The notes: generated from the letters alone by a model not told the origin. 64,000 nucleotides of DNA from Tridacna crocea (GCA_943736015.1 OX031073.1:23277210-23341209), one strand, 5' to 3'; shown: positions 20,525-32,022, counted from the first letter of the stretch. Numbers and translations are program-made.

Positions 20525-20750
20525 CTTGTAAAGTGCCGTCTCAATTCAGCCAACATAGGTTCATTAGAGACGGCACTGTATGACTAAATTAGATTTTGTG
20601 ATACAGTAGATTTGCGCAAAACGGCATTCAGACATTTGGGTAAAGTGCCGTCTCGATTCAGCCTGCACAATCTGCATAGGTTAATCAGAAATGGGACTGT
20701 ATGACTATAATTATTACATTTTGTGATACAATAGATGTGCGCAAAACAGA
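20525..20750 (+). repeat. Tandem pair of AAAGTGCCGTCTC repeats
   Basis: Two units of about 110 bp (from 20530 and 20640) each begin TAAAGTGCCGTCTC and end GATTTGCGCAAAAC / GATGTGCGCAAAAC. The first half holds a GCCGTCTC / GAGACGGC inverted pair. A lone relative lies at 7623-7675. Confidence 0.7.
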
Positions 20751-20839
20751 CAATTAAATAAAAACAGAAGAAAATGTCCTCGTAGATAAGCCAGCGAGGA
20801 TTGTGCAGGCTGATCCAAGATGACACTTTAAGCAAATTT

Positions 20840-22050
20840 TCGAATGCCAATTTTCTTGTGATGCAAGCCATATAGAGTGACGTCATTCTGCATAAAGTAA
20901 GTAGGTTATTCAATGGAATACAATTTACATCTGCATTTTTACTCAAACAAGTATCAAATTGTTTTTCCTTTCATCAAGAGTTGGTCATGTTAGAATCAAA
21001 ATAACCTTCTTTCCTTTGTGGTTTATCATTCAATAAACCATGTTGTGAGTTATGAGGTGTAATAAATATCTATGAGGACTGAAATATAAACCATGTTGTG
21101 AGTTATGAGCTGCAATGGATAAACCATGGGGGCTATTGCCCTCATTGATTATTTATTGTGCCTCATACCTCACAATGTGGTGTATCAAACATTCTAACGT
21201 GACACATGAAATTGGCACTATAAACACAGTGCAACGAAAAGGTAGTAAAACCTGCGTTATTCCATGTAGAGTGACATCATTCCATGTAGAGTGACATCAT
21301 TATGTATAAATTAATTTACTAGGTAATTCAACTAAGTGTAATCTGCATCTGTGTTTTCATTCTAGGTATTTTCTTGTTTTCCTTTGATTAAGAGTTTGTT
21401 ATGTTAGAATCAAAATAATCTTCTTTCTGTTGTGGTTTATCATTCAATAAACCATGTGAATTATAAGGCACAATGAATAAAGCACTCGGGCTATCACCCT
21501 CATAGATTAGTTATTGTGCCTCATAATTCACAACTGTGGTTTATTGAACAATAAACCATGATAGAAAGAAGATTATTTGTTAATTCTTACATGACACATG
21601 CTGTATTAACACAGTGCAACGAGTATGGTAAAATATGTGCATTCTATGTAGAGTGAAGTCCATCTGCATAAAGTAAATAAGTTATTCAACGGAATGCAAG
21701 GCTGCATTTTTACTCTAAAGTACAAACTTGTTTACCTCTTATTAAGATGTTGGAACGGAAACAATCTTCTTTCTATTGTGGTTTATCATTCAGTAAACCA
21801 TGTTGTGAGTTATGAGGCACAATTAATAACCACTTGTGCTCTCATCCTTGTGGATTATATATTGTGCCTCATAACTCACAACTGGTATATTGAACAATAA
21901 TAGGCCACAATAGAAAAAGTGTAATATATTATATAACTGAAAATGTCCATTATTTGTTTATTTATTTATTTATTTATCTATTTATTATCAAGCACTACAA
22001 TGTTGGTAAATGAAGGAAAATTAAGATAAATCTTCTTTCTATTGTGGTTT
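20840..22050 (+). repeat. Family F composite, three tandem spacer-hairpin units
   Basis: Each unit is a spacer (CACAGTGCAACGA ... AGAGTGACATCAT ... TCCTTTGATTAAGAG) plus a hairpin built from GTGGTTTATCATTCAATAAA and GAGTTATGAGGCACAAT with their complements. Hairpins start near 21010, 21421 and 21769; a fourth start at 22030 is cut by an A MITE. Confidence 0.75.
21954..21989 (+). repeat. TTTA microsatellite
   Basis: About eight TTTA units with one TCTA. Confidence 0.85.
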
Positions 22051-22051
22051 A

Positions 22052-22286
22052 TTCAACCCTTTACCACACAGTCCCGAGTTTTAACAATTCTGAAGAAGAC
22101 AGCTTTTAAAAACATTGTGGGGAAAGAAGAAAATGCTGGCAACCAGCATTTTCTTCTTTTCCCAAAATGTTTTCTACCCTTCCAAAATTTTACAGTCACA
22201 TTTATTTTACAGTCACATTTATTTTGTCATCTGCAAATGCTTTCAATTTGGACAAGTCTATAAATTTGTTGTTTCGTAAAGATTAA
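22052..22286 (+). mobile_element. Family A MITE inserted in family F
   Basis: The left end is TTCAACCCTTTACC within GTGGTTTATTCA of family F; right TTAA intact. Contains a 17-bp duplication (TTTACAGTCACATTTAT). Confidence 0.85.
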
Positions 22287-22444
22287 GAAAGAATCGAAAG
22301 AGCTAGTCAAAATGCAGAAAAAAGATATTCATATCAATAAAATTTTATCAAGGTCAACATGCATGCACAGCAGAAGCTGACATTGGTCAATGCTGTTTGC
22401 ATATTCATCAAACCACTTTTTATACACTCGAAGGGTTGTATTAT

Positions 22445-22600
22445 ATTATGGCCCGGTTGTCTGTCCCGGTGACGGTCTGTCAACAATTTTTTGTGCCTGC
22501 AACTCATCGTACAGTTTCCTTCGGAACAAGTTCAAACTTACCACAATGAATCTCTATGATGTGTAGTTGTGCATTTGACTTTTAGAATTTAGATATCTGC
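22445..22600 (+). repeat. R/E-type repeat fragment
   Basis: CCGGTTGTCTGTCCCGGTGACGG and AACTCATCGTACAGTTTCC resemble the openings of repeats E and R. Confidence 0.5.
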
Positions 22601-22613
22601 AGGCTTTCTACAT

Positions 22614-22839
22614 TTTACCTCTTTACCACACAGTGACGACTTTTAATGATCCTAGGGAAGAAGCCTTTTGAAAACATCGTGGGAAAAGGAGAAAATGCTG
22701 GTAACCAGCATTTTCTCCTCAAAGTTTTCTACTCTATCAACAAAAAAAAAAAGCGTCGTTTGAGCTACTATGAAATTATCCTCTGCAAATGCTTTCAATT
22801 TGAATAGGTGTAAAATTCTCACGAGTTGTAAAGGGTTAA
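22614..22839 (+). mobile_element. Family A MITE
   Basis: Left TTTACCTCTTTACC; the right arm is shortened (TTTTCTCCTCAAAG); right TTAA intact. Confidence 0.8.
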
Positions 22840-23417
22840 CCCATTTCACTTACAAGCCCCTCTATATTCACCACTTTGTGAAGCTCTTTTTCAAAGAGTA
22901 TGACTTGTGCATATTTATACAGCATGTTAGAGGCTGAGATGAAATGCAAACTGCAAGGGTTGGGGCAATAATATCACTACTGAAAAATTGTTATTGGTTA
23001 ATTAGTGGCAATTAGGGTATACTGATTGATTGACAAGCATGAAACGCTTTGCTTATGGCCTTGGAAGTACTCTGTACTCATAATCATAATTATCTGCTGG
23101 TTTTCCTTTGAGGTATCTCCCCTGTGTAGTGTAGCTTATTTTTTTGCAGCAGATTTAAACTTTGAAAACAATGTAGCAACAGCTGTAATTTTCTCATTTT
23201 GAGCAATTTCTGTTATCTGCCTTATTTTTATTTGTTTTCAAGTAATTTGCATAATCCCTATTGTAAAGGTTGTATTAACCTCTAGGCTGCAGAAATTGCA
23301 TTGTAGAAAATGTGCTGTTCGGGATGAATTACCGAAGCCGTTTTGTAAAATATTATGTCCATGAAAGATTTCCTAGATAGGTAGTGGGTCATAACAGCCT
23401 GTTCCAAGACGACCTTC
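22840..23417. other. No recognised feature
   Basis: No repeat family or splice-bounded open frame recognised. Confidence 0.45.
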
Positions 23418-23610
23418 AGAGCTCCAAATAAGAGGGGGTGATCCAGGTATTCTAAAGTCATTTTTTCTCTTCGAAACCCTATATTGTGGGTACTCATTAG
23501 AATCGTCTCGATGAGACGATTCTAATAGGTACCCACAACATAAGGTTTAGTTAAGAATAATTCATTTTCTAAAACTTGAAATCAAAATCACTCGCTCTGT
23601 CTGGAGCTCT
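23418..23610. mobile_element. Family D hairpin element (best copy)
   Basis: AGAGCTCCA ... TGGAGCTCT ends pair. The central palindrome GAATCGTCTCGATGAGACGATTC is perfect. Confidence 0.8.
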
Positions 23611-24290
23611 TGCTCTTGTCCTACAATCAGCCCCCTAAATCACCAAGTCTTCGACCACAGTTAATTTGCAAGGAATTTTGTCAAAATGCATTTTATACTT
23701 GTTCTCACCTATTTTTTCAAAAATGAAACTAACTTCTAATGAAGCATAATCAAGAAATTGTCCTCTGACTTGCAAACAGCTCAATTGAGTCTTGGACATG
23801 AATGAAGTTTATCGTTGTTATGTGAGCTATATGCTTTGTAATGGTTCCAAAATTTTCCCACCTCTTTTTGAAAAATTCCACCTATATATCAGAAGGAGAG
23901 GAACCCCCCTCCCCCTCATTTTCAGTTTCTACAATAGACACTGCTATCAGAGAGAAAGGAAGGTCATAAGTAGTTATTACGTATTGTGTAATGTCTAATC
24001 AGGTAATAGACTAATGAATTCCCATAGAATGTGAGGTATGAGCACTTTCATTAGTTCCTGGCCACTTTGTTTTTTATGAGTGATTTATTCCTTTCACTGT
24101 GGATATGGTCTGCTGTTAGTCTGCAATATATAACTTTAGAAAATTGTATGTTGAATGGACAAAATTGCTTATTGGTCATTATTATAAGACCTTCATGATA
24201 TTTTCATCATTTAATGTCCCCATGTAGCTTCCAGTCAGTTATGGATCATTCTATTCTGTCAATTCTTTTTGTTAGATTTCTGTGATATAT
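23611..24290. other. No recognised feature
   Basis: A 68-codon open frame at 23792-23998 has no recognisable domain or splice context. Confidence 0.45.
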
Positions 24291-24456
24291 ATGAACTTTT
24301 TGCCAGACAACAAAATTTCAGGCTTTCCGAGGTTTAAAAACATTTGCAGACAACAAATTAATTAAATATATCTAATATGATTGAAGTTTGTATCCTAAAG
24401 GGTAGACCAGCATTTTCTCCTTTTTCCACAATGTTTTCAAAACCTTCTACCATTAA
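24291..24456 (-). mobile_element. Family A MITE lacking left arm
   Basis: GGGTAGACCAGCATTTTC joins the flank to the right arm; right TTAA shared with next. Confidence 0.75.
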
Positions 24457-24681
24457 CCCATTACCACACAATCCCTACCTTTGACGCCCCTGAGTAAGAA
24501 GGCTTTAGAAAACATTGTAGGAAAAGGAGAAAATGCTGGTAACCACCATTTTCTCCTTTTCCCACTATGTTTTCTACCCTTCACAAAACAAATTTCAAAT
24601 TTTCAGTTACTTGTATTTTGTCGTCTGCAAATGCTTTTGATTTGGACAAACCTAAAATTTTATCGTTTGGTAATGAGTTAA
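24453..24681 (+). mobile_element. Family A MITE, complete
   Basis: Middle of a chain of three sharing TTAA at 24453 and 24678. Confidence 0.88.
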
Positions 24682-24907
24682 CTCTTTACCACACGAGAAA
24701 ATTTTAGACTCAGGTCCGAATTGAAAGCATTTGCAGACGACAAAATAAAGGTGACTAAAAAATAGAAATTTGTTCTGGGTAGGGTAGAAAACACTGTGGA
24801 AAAAGGAAAAAATGCTGGTCACCAGCATTTTCTCCTTTTCCCATAGTGTTTTCAAATGGCTTCTTTCTCAGGGGTGTCAAAAGTCGGGATTGTGTGGTAA
24901 AGGGTTA
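24678..24907 (-). mobile_element. Family A MITE, complete
   Basis: TTAACTCTTTACCACACGAG to GGTAAAGGGTTAA; opposite orientation to its neighbour. Centre GGTCACC. Confidence 0.87.
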
Positions 24908-25176
24908 AAAAACAGGATTGTTTGGTGACAGGTTACAGACAAAGATTTACAATGAAGTAAGAGATGATGTAACATGACTTCTGGTTCCTAACTTTCCAGT
25001 CAATTAACTGTAACAGGCAGCCAGACTGTATCTGACATTTTTTCTTTACATATTTTTTTTTTGTGACTCAACTGGCACTTTTTTTATAGCCTACTTAAAA
25101 TTCCAAGAATAAACCATTCTAGTAGACTAGGCTAATTGGTGTTAAAGAAATCCATGGTTTGAAGGAACTAGAAATT

Positions 25177-25396
25177 AGTAGTGGTGTCTGTGGTTGTTAG
25201 GTAGAGCGTCGGCCTCGTAACAAAAAGGTCCGGAGTTCGATCCCCAGGAGCGGGTGTCAACTTTGGGATATTTCATTGGCCCACACATTCGGCACGGATA
25301 CTGGTGTAGTTCCCAGGAAGCAGAATCAAGAGAGATTAGTATAAGTTGTAAGAACTTGTTTCTCAATGGATGTAAAATAAATATGTTTAACTAAAG
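25177..25396 (+). repeat. S3 SINE with target duplication
   Basis: tRNA-like head with A box TGTTAGGTAGAGCG and B box GAGTTCGATCC; the body ends GTAAAATAAATATG. CTAGAAATT flanks it at 25168-25176 and 25397-25405. Confidence 0.78.
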
Positions 25397-25450
25397 CTAG
25401 AAATTTAAGTAAAACAAGAAGATACTGGTCTATATCTAGCAATCGTGTAT

Positions 25451-25679
25451 TTCAACCCATTACCACACAATCCCTACTTTTGACGCCCATGAGAAAGAAG
25501 CTTTTAGAAAACATTGTGGGAAAAGAAGAAAATGCTGGTAACCAGCATTTTCTCCTTTTCCCACAGTGTTTTCTCCCCATCTAGAACAAATTTCAATTTT
25601 TTAGTCGCCTTTATTTTGTCATCTGCAAATGCTGTCAATTTGGACCAGTCTAAAATTTTCTCGTGTGGTAATGGGTTAA
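25451..25679 (+). mobile_element. Family A MITE, complete
   Basis: TTCAACCCATTACC to GGTAATGGGTTAA. Confidence 0.87.
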
Positions 25680-25737
25680 TGACTACAAAGAACTCACCTG
25701 GGGCTTTTAAAAACAATTAGTGGATACAGAGGAACTT

Positions 25738-25868
25738 ACTGGTAGCCCCACATTGTTTTCTACAATTTAATGGACAAAAACTATTGTTTGAGTCGGATTG
25801 GCTGTAAGCCATTTAATCATCAGCATTCAATTATGGCAAGTTAAACATTTTGTCTGGTAAAGAGATAG
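25738..25868 (+). mobile_element. Family A right-half remnant
   Basis: CCCCACATTGTTTTCTAC to TGTCTGGTAAAGAG; strongly diverged. Confidence 0.5.
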
Positions 25869-26302
25869 ATCTGGGCATATTTTGATGATTTCAATAATCT
25901 TCTTCATAAGGGTCATTTTACCGTTTTCCACATGATAAAAGTCTTAGTCTAGTTGACTATATTGAAACCATTTGCAGAAGATACCTAAAAGATCCGGTTA
26001 GAGCCGAAATATCAAAGTAGGTGTCATAATAGATCTAAGTTTATTTCATACCATTTGAAAGTATGAAAAATATTGTGGAGATGACAGCATTATTGTGTGG
26101 TCAGGCCATAATTCTGAGTTGCTGACAGAAAAAAGAATTTTAGAATCAGGCAAAAAGTAAACAAGAAACACATCTACCTGGCAGGTTTTAACCCAGTTTT
26201 GAGATTAATTTCTCTGTGAGCGACTAACAATGGACTGACCATACAATCATCTTCACAATAATTTCAATACTTTTGAATGATATGGTATGAATTCAAATGC
26301 AT
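25869..26302. other. No recognised feature
   Basis: Traces of A-like words near 25920-25990 (CATTTGCAGAAGATACC) but no alignable copy. Confidence 0.4.
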
Positions 26303-26484
26303 TTAACCCTTTACCCCATAAATTTTGCATCTCTAATTGACCCTAAATAACGGCAAGGATAAAGCCATTTCTTATGTGTATATGACACCTTTCATGACGA
26401 GCAATTTCACCTTTTGCCACAATGTTTTCCAAAGGCTCCTACAAGCAATGCATAGAAATGAGTATCTATGGAGTAAAGGGTCAA
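26303..26484 (+). mobile_element. Family C MITE lacking left hairpin arm
   Basis: TTAACCCTTTACCCC start; CACCTTTCATGACGAGC marks the deletion at the centre; ends GGAGTAAAGGGTCAA. Confidence 0.78.
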
Positions 26485-26565
26485 ACACCAGCTTTGTTTA
26501 CTTTTGGGCTTTATTGTTACTTTAAATGTGGTTCAAATGATGGAATTTGTCTCTAAAAATGGAAG

Positions 26566-26654
26566 AAAGCATTTTCTCCTTTTTCCCACAAGGTTTTCAA
26601 AAGGTCTTCTTTCTGCAGGTCCTTAAAACTCGGTATCATATGGATAAGGGTTAA
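26566..26654 (-). mobile_element. Family A right-half fragment
   Basis: GCATTTTCTCCTTTTTCCC to GGATAAGGGTTAA. Confidence 0.65.
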
Positions 26655-26867
26655 ATGCAGGATTGCATGGTTAAAGGTTAATGTAGGATGGTCTGTTTTG
26701 TCAACTTTTGTCAATATTTTAATCAAACATAGGCAAGGAGAGAAACAATGCTTTTAAGAAGTAATGAATGTCAGAATGGAATTGTATATCTATTATGGTG
26801 AAATGGCATGTGACATTTCTGGCATTTTGATTCCTTTTACTTTTCAGGACAAAATTTTAGACTTGTC

Positions 26868-27020
26868 CATGACAAAAGCATTTTAGATGAGAAAGTATAA
26901 TTATGTGGCTCAAAAAATGAAAATTTGTCCATGGATGGGCAGAATAATAGGAAAAGGAGAAAATCCTAGATGGCAAATATTTTCATCTTATCCCTCAATG
27001 TTACTAAAAGCTCTGATGTT
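26868..27020 (-). mobile_element. Family A MITE, very old
   Basis: GGACAAAATTTTAGACTTGTCC retained but the palindrome is largely lost (AAAATCCTAGATGGC). Confidence 0.5.
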
Positions 27021-27680
27021 CAAATATGAAAGTACAATTGTAATGAGGTTAAGGGGTATTAGGTAAGGATCCTGTGTGGATCAGTGGATCAGACCTCATT
27101 GGATCACAGCCTGTTTTGCTGGGTGTATGGGATTGCCCATAGGCAAGTTACGTGGAGCTGAAGGCTTGATACACTTAGTGCTGGTCAAATTTTGGATAGA
27201 TGTGAATAAATGTGCTTTTGTTGTAACGTGAAAAATCTTCAAAAATGGCTCCTGGCTGTAGTGACTGTGGCCCTCATCTGCTTTTGTGTTGCATCATGTG
27301 CATAGCATCTTGCAAAAACTTTGACATTTCCTACTATCTCTGTTATTATTGAAGACATTTACCTCTTGCTGGAACAAGGTGTTAACTATCAGAATGGGAA
27401 CCCATACGGCAGACAACCATTGACTGATACTTTTGTCACTGTTATGCCCCTTTTTCAATTTAAAATTTTCAATGAAAATCAAGCAACTTCAGCCAAGCTG
27501 TGGCACCCAAATAGGTACTCTTGTTTTTACTCTGGCAAGTAAAGATAAAAATTTAGAATGCATAAATTTTTGCAGACTGATTTTAATCTAACTTAATGCA
27601 AAAACAAGACTGTGTTATAATAGCTGTGGAATGCTCTCTGTTGGTTAAAGATTTGGGTATGAGCAGAAGTCTGTTTAATG
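27021..27680. other. No recognised feature
   Basis: A 73-codon open frame at 27321-27542 shows no known domain and no convincing splice sites. Confidence 0.45.
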
Positions 27681-27920
27681 TTAACCCATAACTATTTACA
27701 GCCCGACAAAATTTTAGACTTAAGTCCAAATTGAAAGCATCTGTAGACAACAATATGAATGTGAGTTAAATATTAAGATTTGTTCAGGGAAGGGTTAGAA
27801 ATCATTGTGGTAAAAGGAGAAAATGCTGGTTACCAGCATTTTCTCCTTTTTCCCACAATGTTTTCAAAAGGCGTTATTCCCAAGGTCGTTAAAAGTCGGG
27901 ATTGTGTGGCGAAGGGTTAA
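27681..27920 (-). mobile_element. Family A MITE
   Basis: TTAACCCATAACTATTTACAG start has extra bases; right GTGGCGAAGGGTTAA shared with a B copy. Confidence 0.83.
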
Positions 27921-28084
27921 CCCATGAAATTACAGTTACTGCAATGATACTACCAAGTGAAATGTATGGATCCAAATTTTGTTTTCCTGGGGTAGACCAT
28001 CGTGGCATGTTCTGTGCAGTCTGATCTTGATTTCTGCTGTCTACTACGGTCTTTGAGTTACATTAAGCGGGATAGGGAGGTTAA
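27917..28084 (+). mobile_element. Family B MITE, degenerate hairpin
   Basis: TTAA at both ends; only the right hairpin arm is well kept (TGTGCAGTCTGATCTTGAT). Confidence 0.6.
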
Positions 28085-28465
28085 AAAAAAGATCACTTAT
28101 CAAGATATTTACACTTCTTGATTGGAGTTCCCAGTTCAAAGTTGGGGATCTACTTTGATATAGTGTACAAGTTTTTTTGCACTGATTTGAAAGCATTAAA
28201 ACAGAGGTTTCCTATAAACAAATTTCACAAATTAGATTTTTGCAGCTCCGCTTCTGGTTTACATCTTTTTATAGATAATCTAGCAGATAAATTGGCTGTT
28301 TCAGCATAATATGAACCAGATCACATTTTTCATCCCTCTAATCTATCAGTGGTGACCATTGATGTATTTTGCTGAGAGTGTAAGGCAGGATCATCTTGCA
28401 CATGCATACAGTTTGATCTTGGTCTACAATCTGCTCTGAGTGCTTTATCAGCACTATGGGCAGTA
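28085..28465. other. Mostly unassigned; B fragment at 28395-28440
   Basis: CAGTTTGATCTTGGTCTAC is a family B half hairpin; the rest is unassigned. Confidence 0.45.
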
Positions 28466-29027
28466 CATCTTTGCAAGCCAAGGCTGATGATCCACTACGC
28501 TACCTTACCCTTGGCGGATCGAGCATGATTTCGTTGTTTCCCCCATACGCATTTTCAGTGGTTGCAGCTAGCTCTAACTGCACGAAATCAAATCACTTGT
28601 AGCATTTCATCTTTGATAAAAATAGAACATTGAGGTTGTGACCTTTCGGATAAAGATAGAACGTGTAAACATAAATTCATCCATGGATGTGTGCAGGATC
28701 TGCAATGATTTATTACCGAAAAAGACATAGACGAACAATATTTACAGAAAGTTTCAGTGTGACCAATCAATTATCAGAGGTTTTAGGCTATATCCCAGCA
28801 CCTGACCATGGAATATGTCAAAGTATGTTTGTGTTCATTGCTTCATGTTGAATTATTGTATTCATAAGCGGTCTGTAAAAGGATATTTCATTGGCTATAA
28901 GAGATATGATGTAAAGGGCGATAATAAGCAGCATCCAATAGGGAGCGTATCGCGGAAATTTTGAAATCAGGCTCGATCAGTTAAGATAAGATCCACGTAG
29001 TGATCGTAACCTTGCCTTGCGAAGATG
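28466..29027 (+). mobile_element. Family M (Mutator-like) MITE, long form
   Basis: Ends CATCTTTGCAAGCCAAGG / CCTTGCCTTGCGAAGATG. 562 bp, about 150 bp longer than the other copies. Flanks TGGGCAGTA and TGGGCTGCG match at six of nine positions, an old 9-bp duplication. Confidence 0.78.
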
Positions 29028-29131
29028 TGGGCTGCGATAAAGCCAATGCCAATAAACTTAAAGGGCTAAAGCATCTAGAGGTAAACTGTGGATGTGAAAA
29101 TGCATTTACCAGCACATTTAAATCATACTAT

Positions 29132-29225
29132 TTAACCCTTCACCAAACAATCCCTGGTTATTACAACCCTGAGAAAGAAACCTTTGGAAAACATTGTGGG
29201 AAAAGGAGAAACTGCTGGTAACCAG
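29132..29225 (+). mobile_element. Family A left-half fragment
   Basis: TTAACCCTTCACCAAAC to GCTGGTAACCAG, then unrelated sequence; breaks at the palindrome centre. Confidence 0.72.
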
Positions 29226-29264
29226 AATGCTTTATCAAGAAAATGTAAATGGTTTAGTCCTGGA

Positions 29265-29665
29265 GAATATAAGAAATTATCTTATTTCTGTCGTGGTTTA
29301 TCATTCATTAAACCACAGTTCTGAGTAATGAGGCACAATGAATAAATCATGAGGGTGATAGCCCGAGTGGTTTATTCATTGCTGGTCATAACTCACAACA
29401 TGGTTTATTGAATGACAAACTATGATAGAAAGAAGATTATTTCGGTTCTAATTTGACTTACCTTTAATGAAAGGAAAACAAGTTCATACTAAGAGTAACT
29501 TTAATGAGGATGCAGATTATATTCCACCGAATAACTTACTTAATAAAAGAATGGCGTCACTCTTCATGGAATGATGTCATTTTATATAAAGTAATCTAGA
29601 TTTTACCATCTTTGGTGGCACTGTATTTACAGTGTCGAATTCATGTGTCACGTTAGAATCTAAAA
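29265..29665 (-). repeat. Family F unit, inverted
   Basis: Same hairpin plus spacer as at 20840-22050 but in reverse orientation, ending GTGTCACGTTAGAATC. Confidence 0.72.
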
Positions 29666-29932
29666 TAGATACCAGCAAGTGATTTGTGGTAATACAATAG
29701 GGAGTCTTCAAAGAAACAAAACTTGTGCTATACAGTGTCAACTTGACCTTTTCGGCTTATGTAAGATGAATGACGACTCATGCAATGTGGTTTGGTGTAA
29801 TAACTCAAGTAATTGGCTCAGAGAGGAAACTGGCGTTTTGAATAATATAGGACATTATAATGTAATTGGAGAAATACAAGAGATATGGAACACATTTGGG
29901 CACTTGACATTTATGTATATACAGGCCTTGTC

Positions 29933-30075
29933 CCTTACCCAAGAGGTCCCTAGTTTGTTACAAGCCATGAGGAAGGGGCCTTTTGAAAACATTGTGGGAA
30001 AAGGAGAAAATGCTGGTTAACCTGCATTTTCTCCTTTTCCCACAATGTTTTGAAGCCTGCCAGAAAACAATGACT
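29933..30075 (+). mobile_element. Family A remnant
   Basis: Palindrome kept (centre GGTTAACCTGC); the outer parts are unrecognisable. Confidence 0.55.
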
Positions 30076-30626
30076 CCGCTTCAATCTACCTAAAGATTTG
30101 ATGAAAGTATTGACATTTAGTCTTGCATGGTTGTGTCTCCTAGACCGGAGTTTACCTCTTACCTTATATTCTTAGACTACGTGACAATCTGGAGATCTTG
30201 ACCCTTTAGGACACAAAATGTTAGATGAAATTGATAACAGAAAGAAATGAAAACAGTTTGGCAAATGGAGGATTTACCCATTCAGAGCAATCATTCCATG
30301 TACCACAATTTTAGTTTTCAAAGGCTTTCTGAGAAGACTTTTTGACAAAATAGCTTTGTAAAAGAAGTCAAGCCAGCGCCTTTGCAGCTAGTGTAGGAAC
30401 CATTGCAAGTGCCTTTGCAGCTATCATAGTTGATTAAGATTAAACTGCTGAAAGCATGTTGTCTGGTCTTTGATCTATATTGTTGGCACTGCTGGAAGGC
30501 ATCACACAAGAGCAATTTTGAGATTGCAGTTGTTTGGATCTTATTTCTAGACTAATATTAGTATGTTTGTTCAGAGTTCATGCAGCATGCTAAGGATAAA
30601 CCCTTTACCAGATAATCATGAGTGAC

Positions 30627-30843
30627 TTAACCCTTTCCCAAACGAAAACAATTTAGACTCCGGTCTTGCAGATGACCAAATAGACATGACTCAGAAACTG
30701 AACCTTGACTTTAGAAGAGTAGAAAACATTGTGGGAAAAGGAGAAAATGCTGGTAACCAGCATTTTCTCCTTTTCCCACAATGTTTTCAAAAGGCTTCTA
30801 TCTTGGGGTCGTTAAAACCAGGGATTGTTTGGGAAAGGGTTAA
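30627..30843 (-). mobile_element. Family A MITE with flipped centre
   Basis: Flanks are minus type but the centre reads GGTAACC. TTAA ends intact; nine bases of the left flank are missing. Confidence 0.85.
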
Positions 30844-31048
30844 GGACCCTTCAAGAAAGGAGGCTATTTAAAACATTGTCGGAAAAGACAAAAATACTGG
30901 TGACCAGCATTTGCTCTGTTTTCCTGAAATAATTTAAGCACTCTTTCCTAAACATTTTATCACTCGAACCACATTTAGTACTTTGTTTGCAAAATAATTT
31001 CTTTTCTTTATAAGGTGTCTAGAAGTTTGTGGATGGGTAAAGTGTGAT
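30840..31048 (+). mobile_element. Family A remnant
   Basis: Shares TTAA with the previous copy. TTAAGGACCCTTC lacks the TIR; diverged throughout. Confidence 0.6.
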
Positions 31049-31572
31049 TACAGCGAATGATACATAATGCATCACAAGGTTATGAATGGTGATTTCGGCA
31101 ATTGTTTTTGCTTGTGGATACAAATGAGCACAAATGTCTGAATTAGTCATAGAGTTTAAAGGATAATTTTTAGTGTTTTTTTTTTAGAGTGAGAGAAAGC
31201 GAAAATGCAGTCATGACGTTGTCTGGAAACAGGAAATAATAAAAGTGGTACAGTGATTTGTCAGTTGATAAAAGAATTGAGATTTTTTTTGTGGGGATTG
31301 TTGTAGAATTTGAGTTTTTGTAGGGATTATTTTAACCTTTGAGTTTCTTTCAGGATAATTTTAGAATTTGAGTTTTTGCATGGGTTACTGTAGAATTTGA
31401 GATTTTTGTTGGGATTATTTCAGAAATTTTACAACAGGTAGGGATCTGAACCCTTATAAAAGCAACGAAATAAAATAAAAAATGCAATTTTGCGATTGTT
31501 TCTGCTTGAACTTTGTAAATATTGGTTCTGTTTTTAGATTTGTTTATTATAAGGCAAGGTGCAGTTTGTTTC
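31049..31572. other. No gene; loose ~50-bp repeats of GAATTTGAGTTTTTG
   Basis: Between 31270 and 31425 the phrase TAGAATTTGAGTTTTTG ... GGGATTAT recurs three to four times. Confidence 0.5.
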
Positions 31573-31700
31573 TTAACCCTTTTGGCGCCATAAGTGGAAA
31601 CAGTGACTTTTGCAGATTGTATAGATCAAGATCAGACTGCAGAAAATGTGCAGTCTGATCTTTAACCCATACTGTTTGCTTCTTTAGTCAAGCATGTACA
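31573..31700 (-). mobile_element. Family B MITE
   Basis: TTAACCCTTTTGGCGCC start; hairpin CAGACTGCAGAAAATGTGCAGTC-type; right end unclear. Confidence 0.72.
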
Positions 31701-31785
31701 GAGAAAATCTTTGTCAGTTTCAGTGGACTGTATTTAGAGGAGTTGAAAGAGGTCCAGTTTATTTATTTGGCAGTGGAAGATTTAA

Positions 31786-32022
31786 TTAACCCTTTACTCC
31801 ATAGATACTCATTTCTATGCATGGCTTGTACGAGCCTTTGGAAAACATTGTGGCAAAAGGTGAAAATGCTCATGATGAGCAATTTCACCTTTTGCCACAA
31901 TGTTTTCTACACTATCAAAAGGTGTCATATACACATAAGAAATGGCGAAACGGCTTCATCATTGCTGTTATTTAGGATCAATTAGAGATAACACAGAAAT
32001 GCCTTATGGGGTAAAGGGTTAA
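31786..32022 (-). mobile_element. Family C MITE, complete
   Basis: TTAACCCTTTACTCC to GGGGTAAAGGGTTAA, reverse of the 41478 copy. Hairpin AATGCTCATGATGAGCAATT has one mismatch. Confidence 0.85.

Noticed and set aside
25177-25260. tRNA-like sequences at 12605, 25177, 38740, 45765, 48543, 51652 and 62843
   Set aside because: A and B boxes are present but structure and tails show SINEs, several with target duplications; no functional tRNA gene is called.
27321-27542. 73-codon frame on + strand and a 62-codon frame on -
   Set aside because: Short, no homology recognised, no supporting signals.
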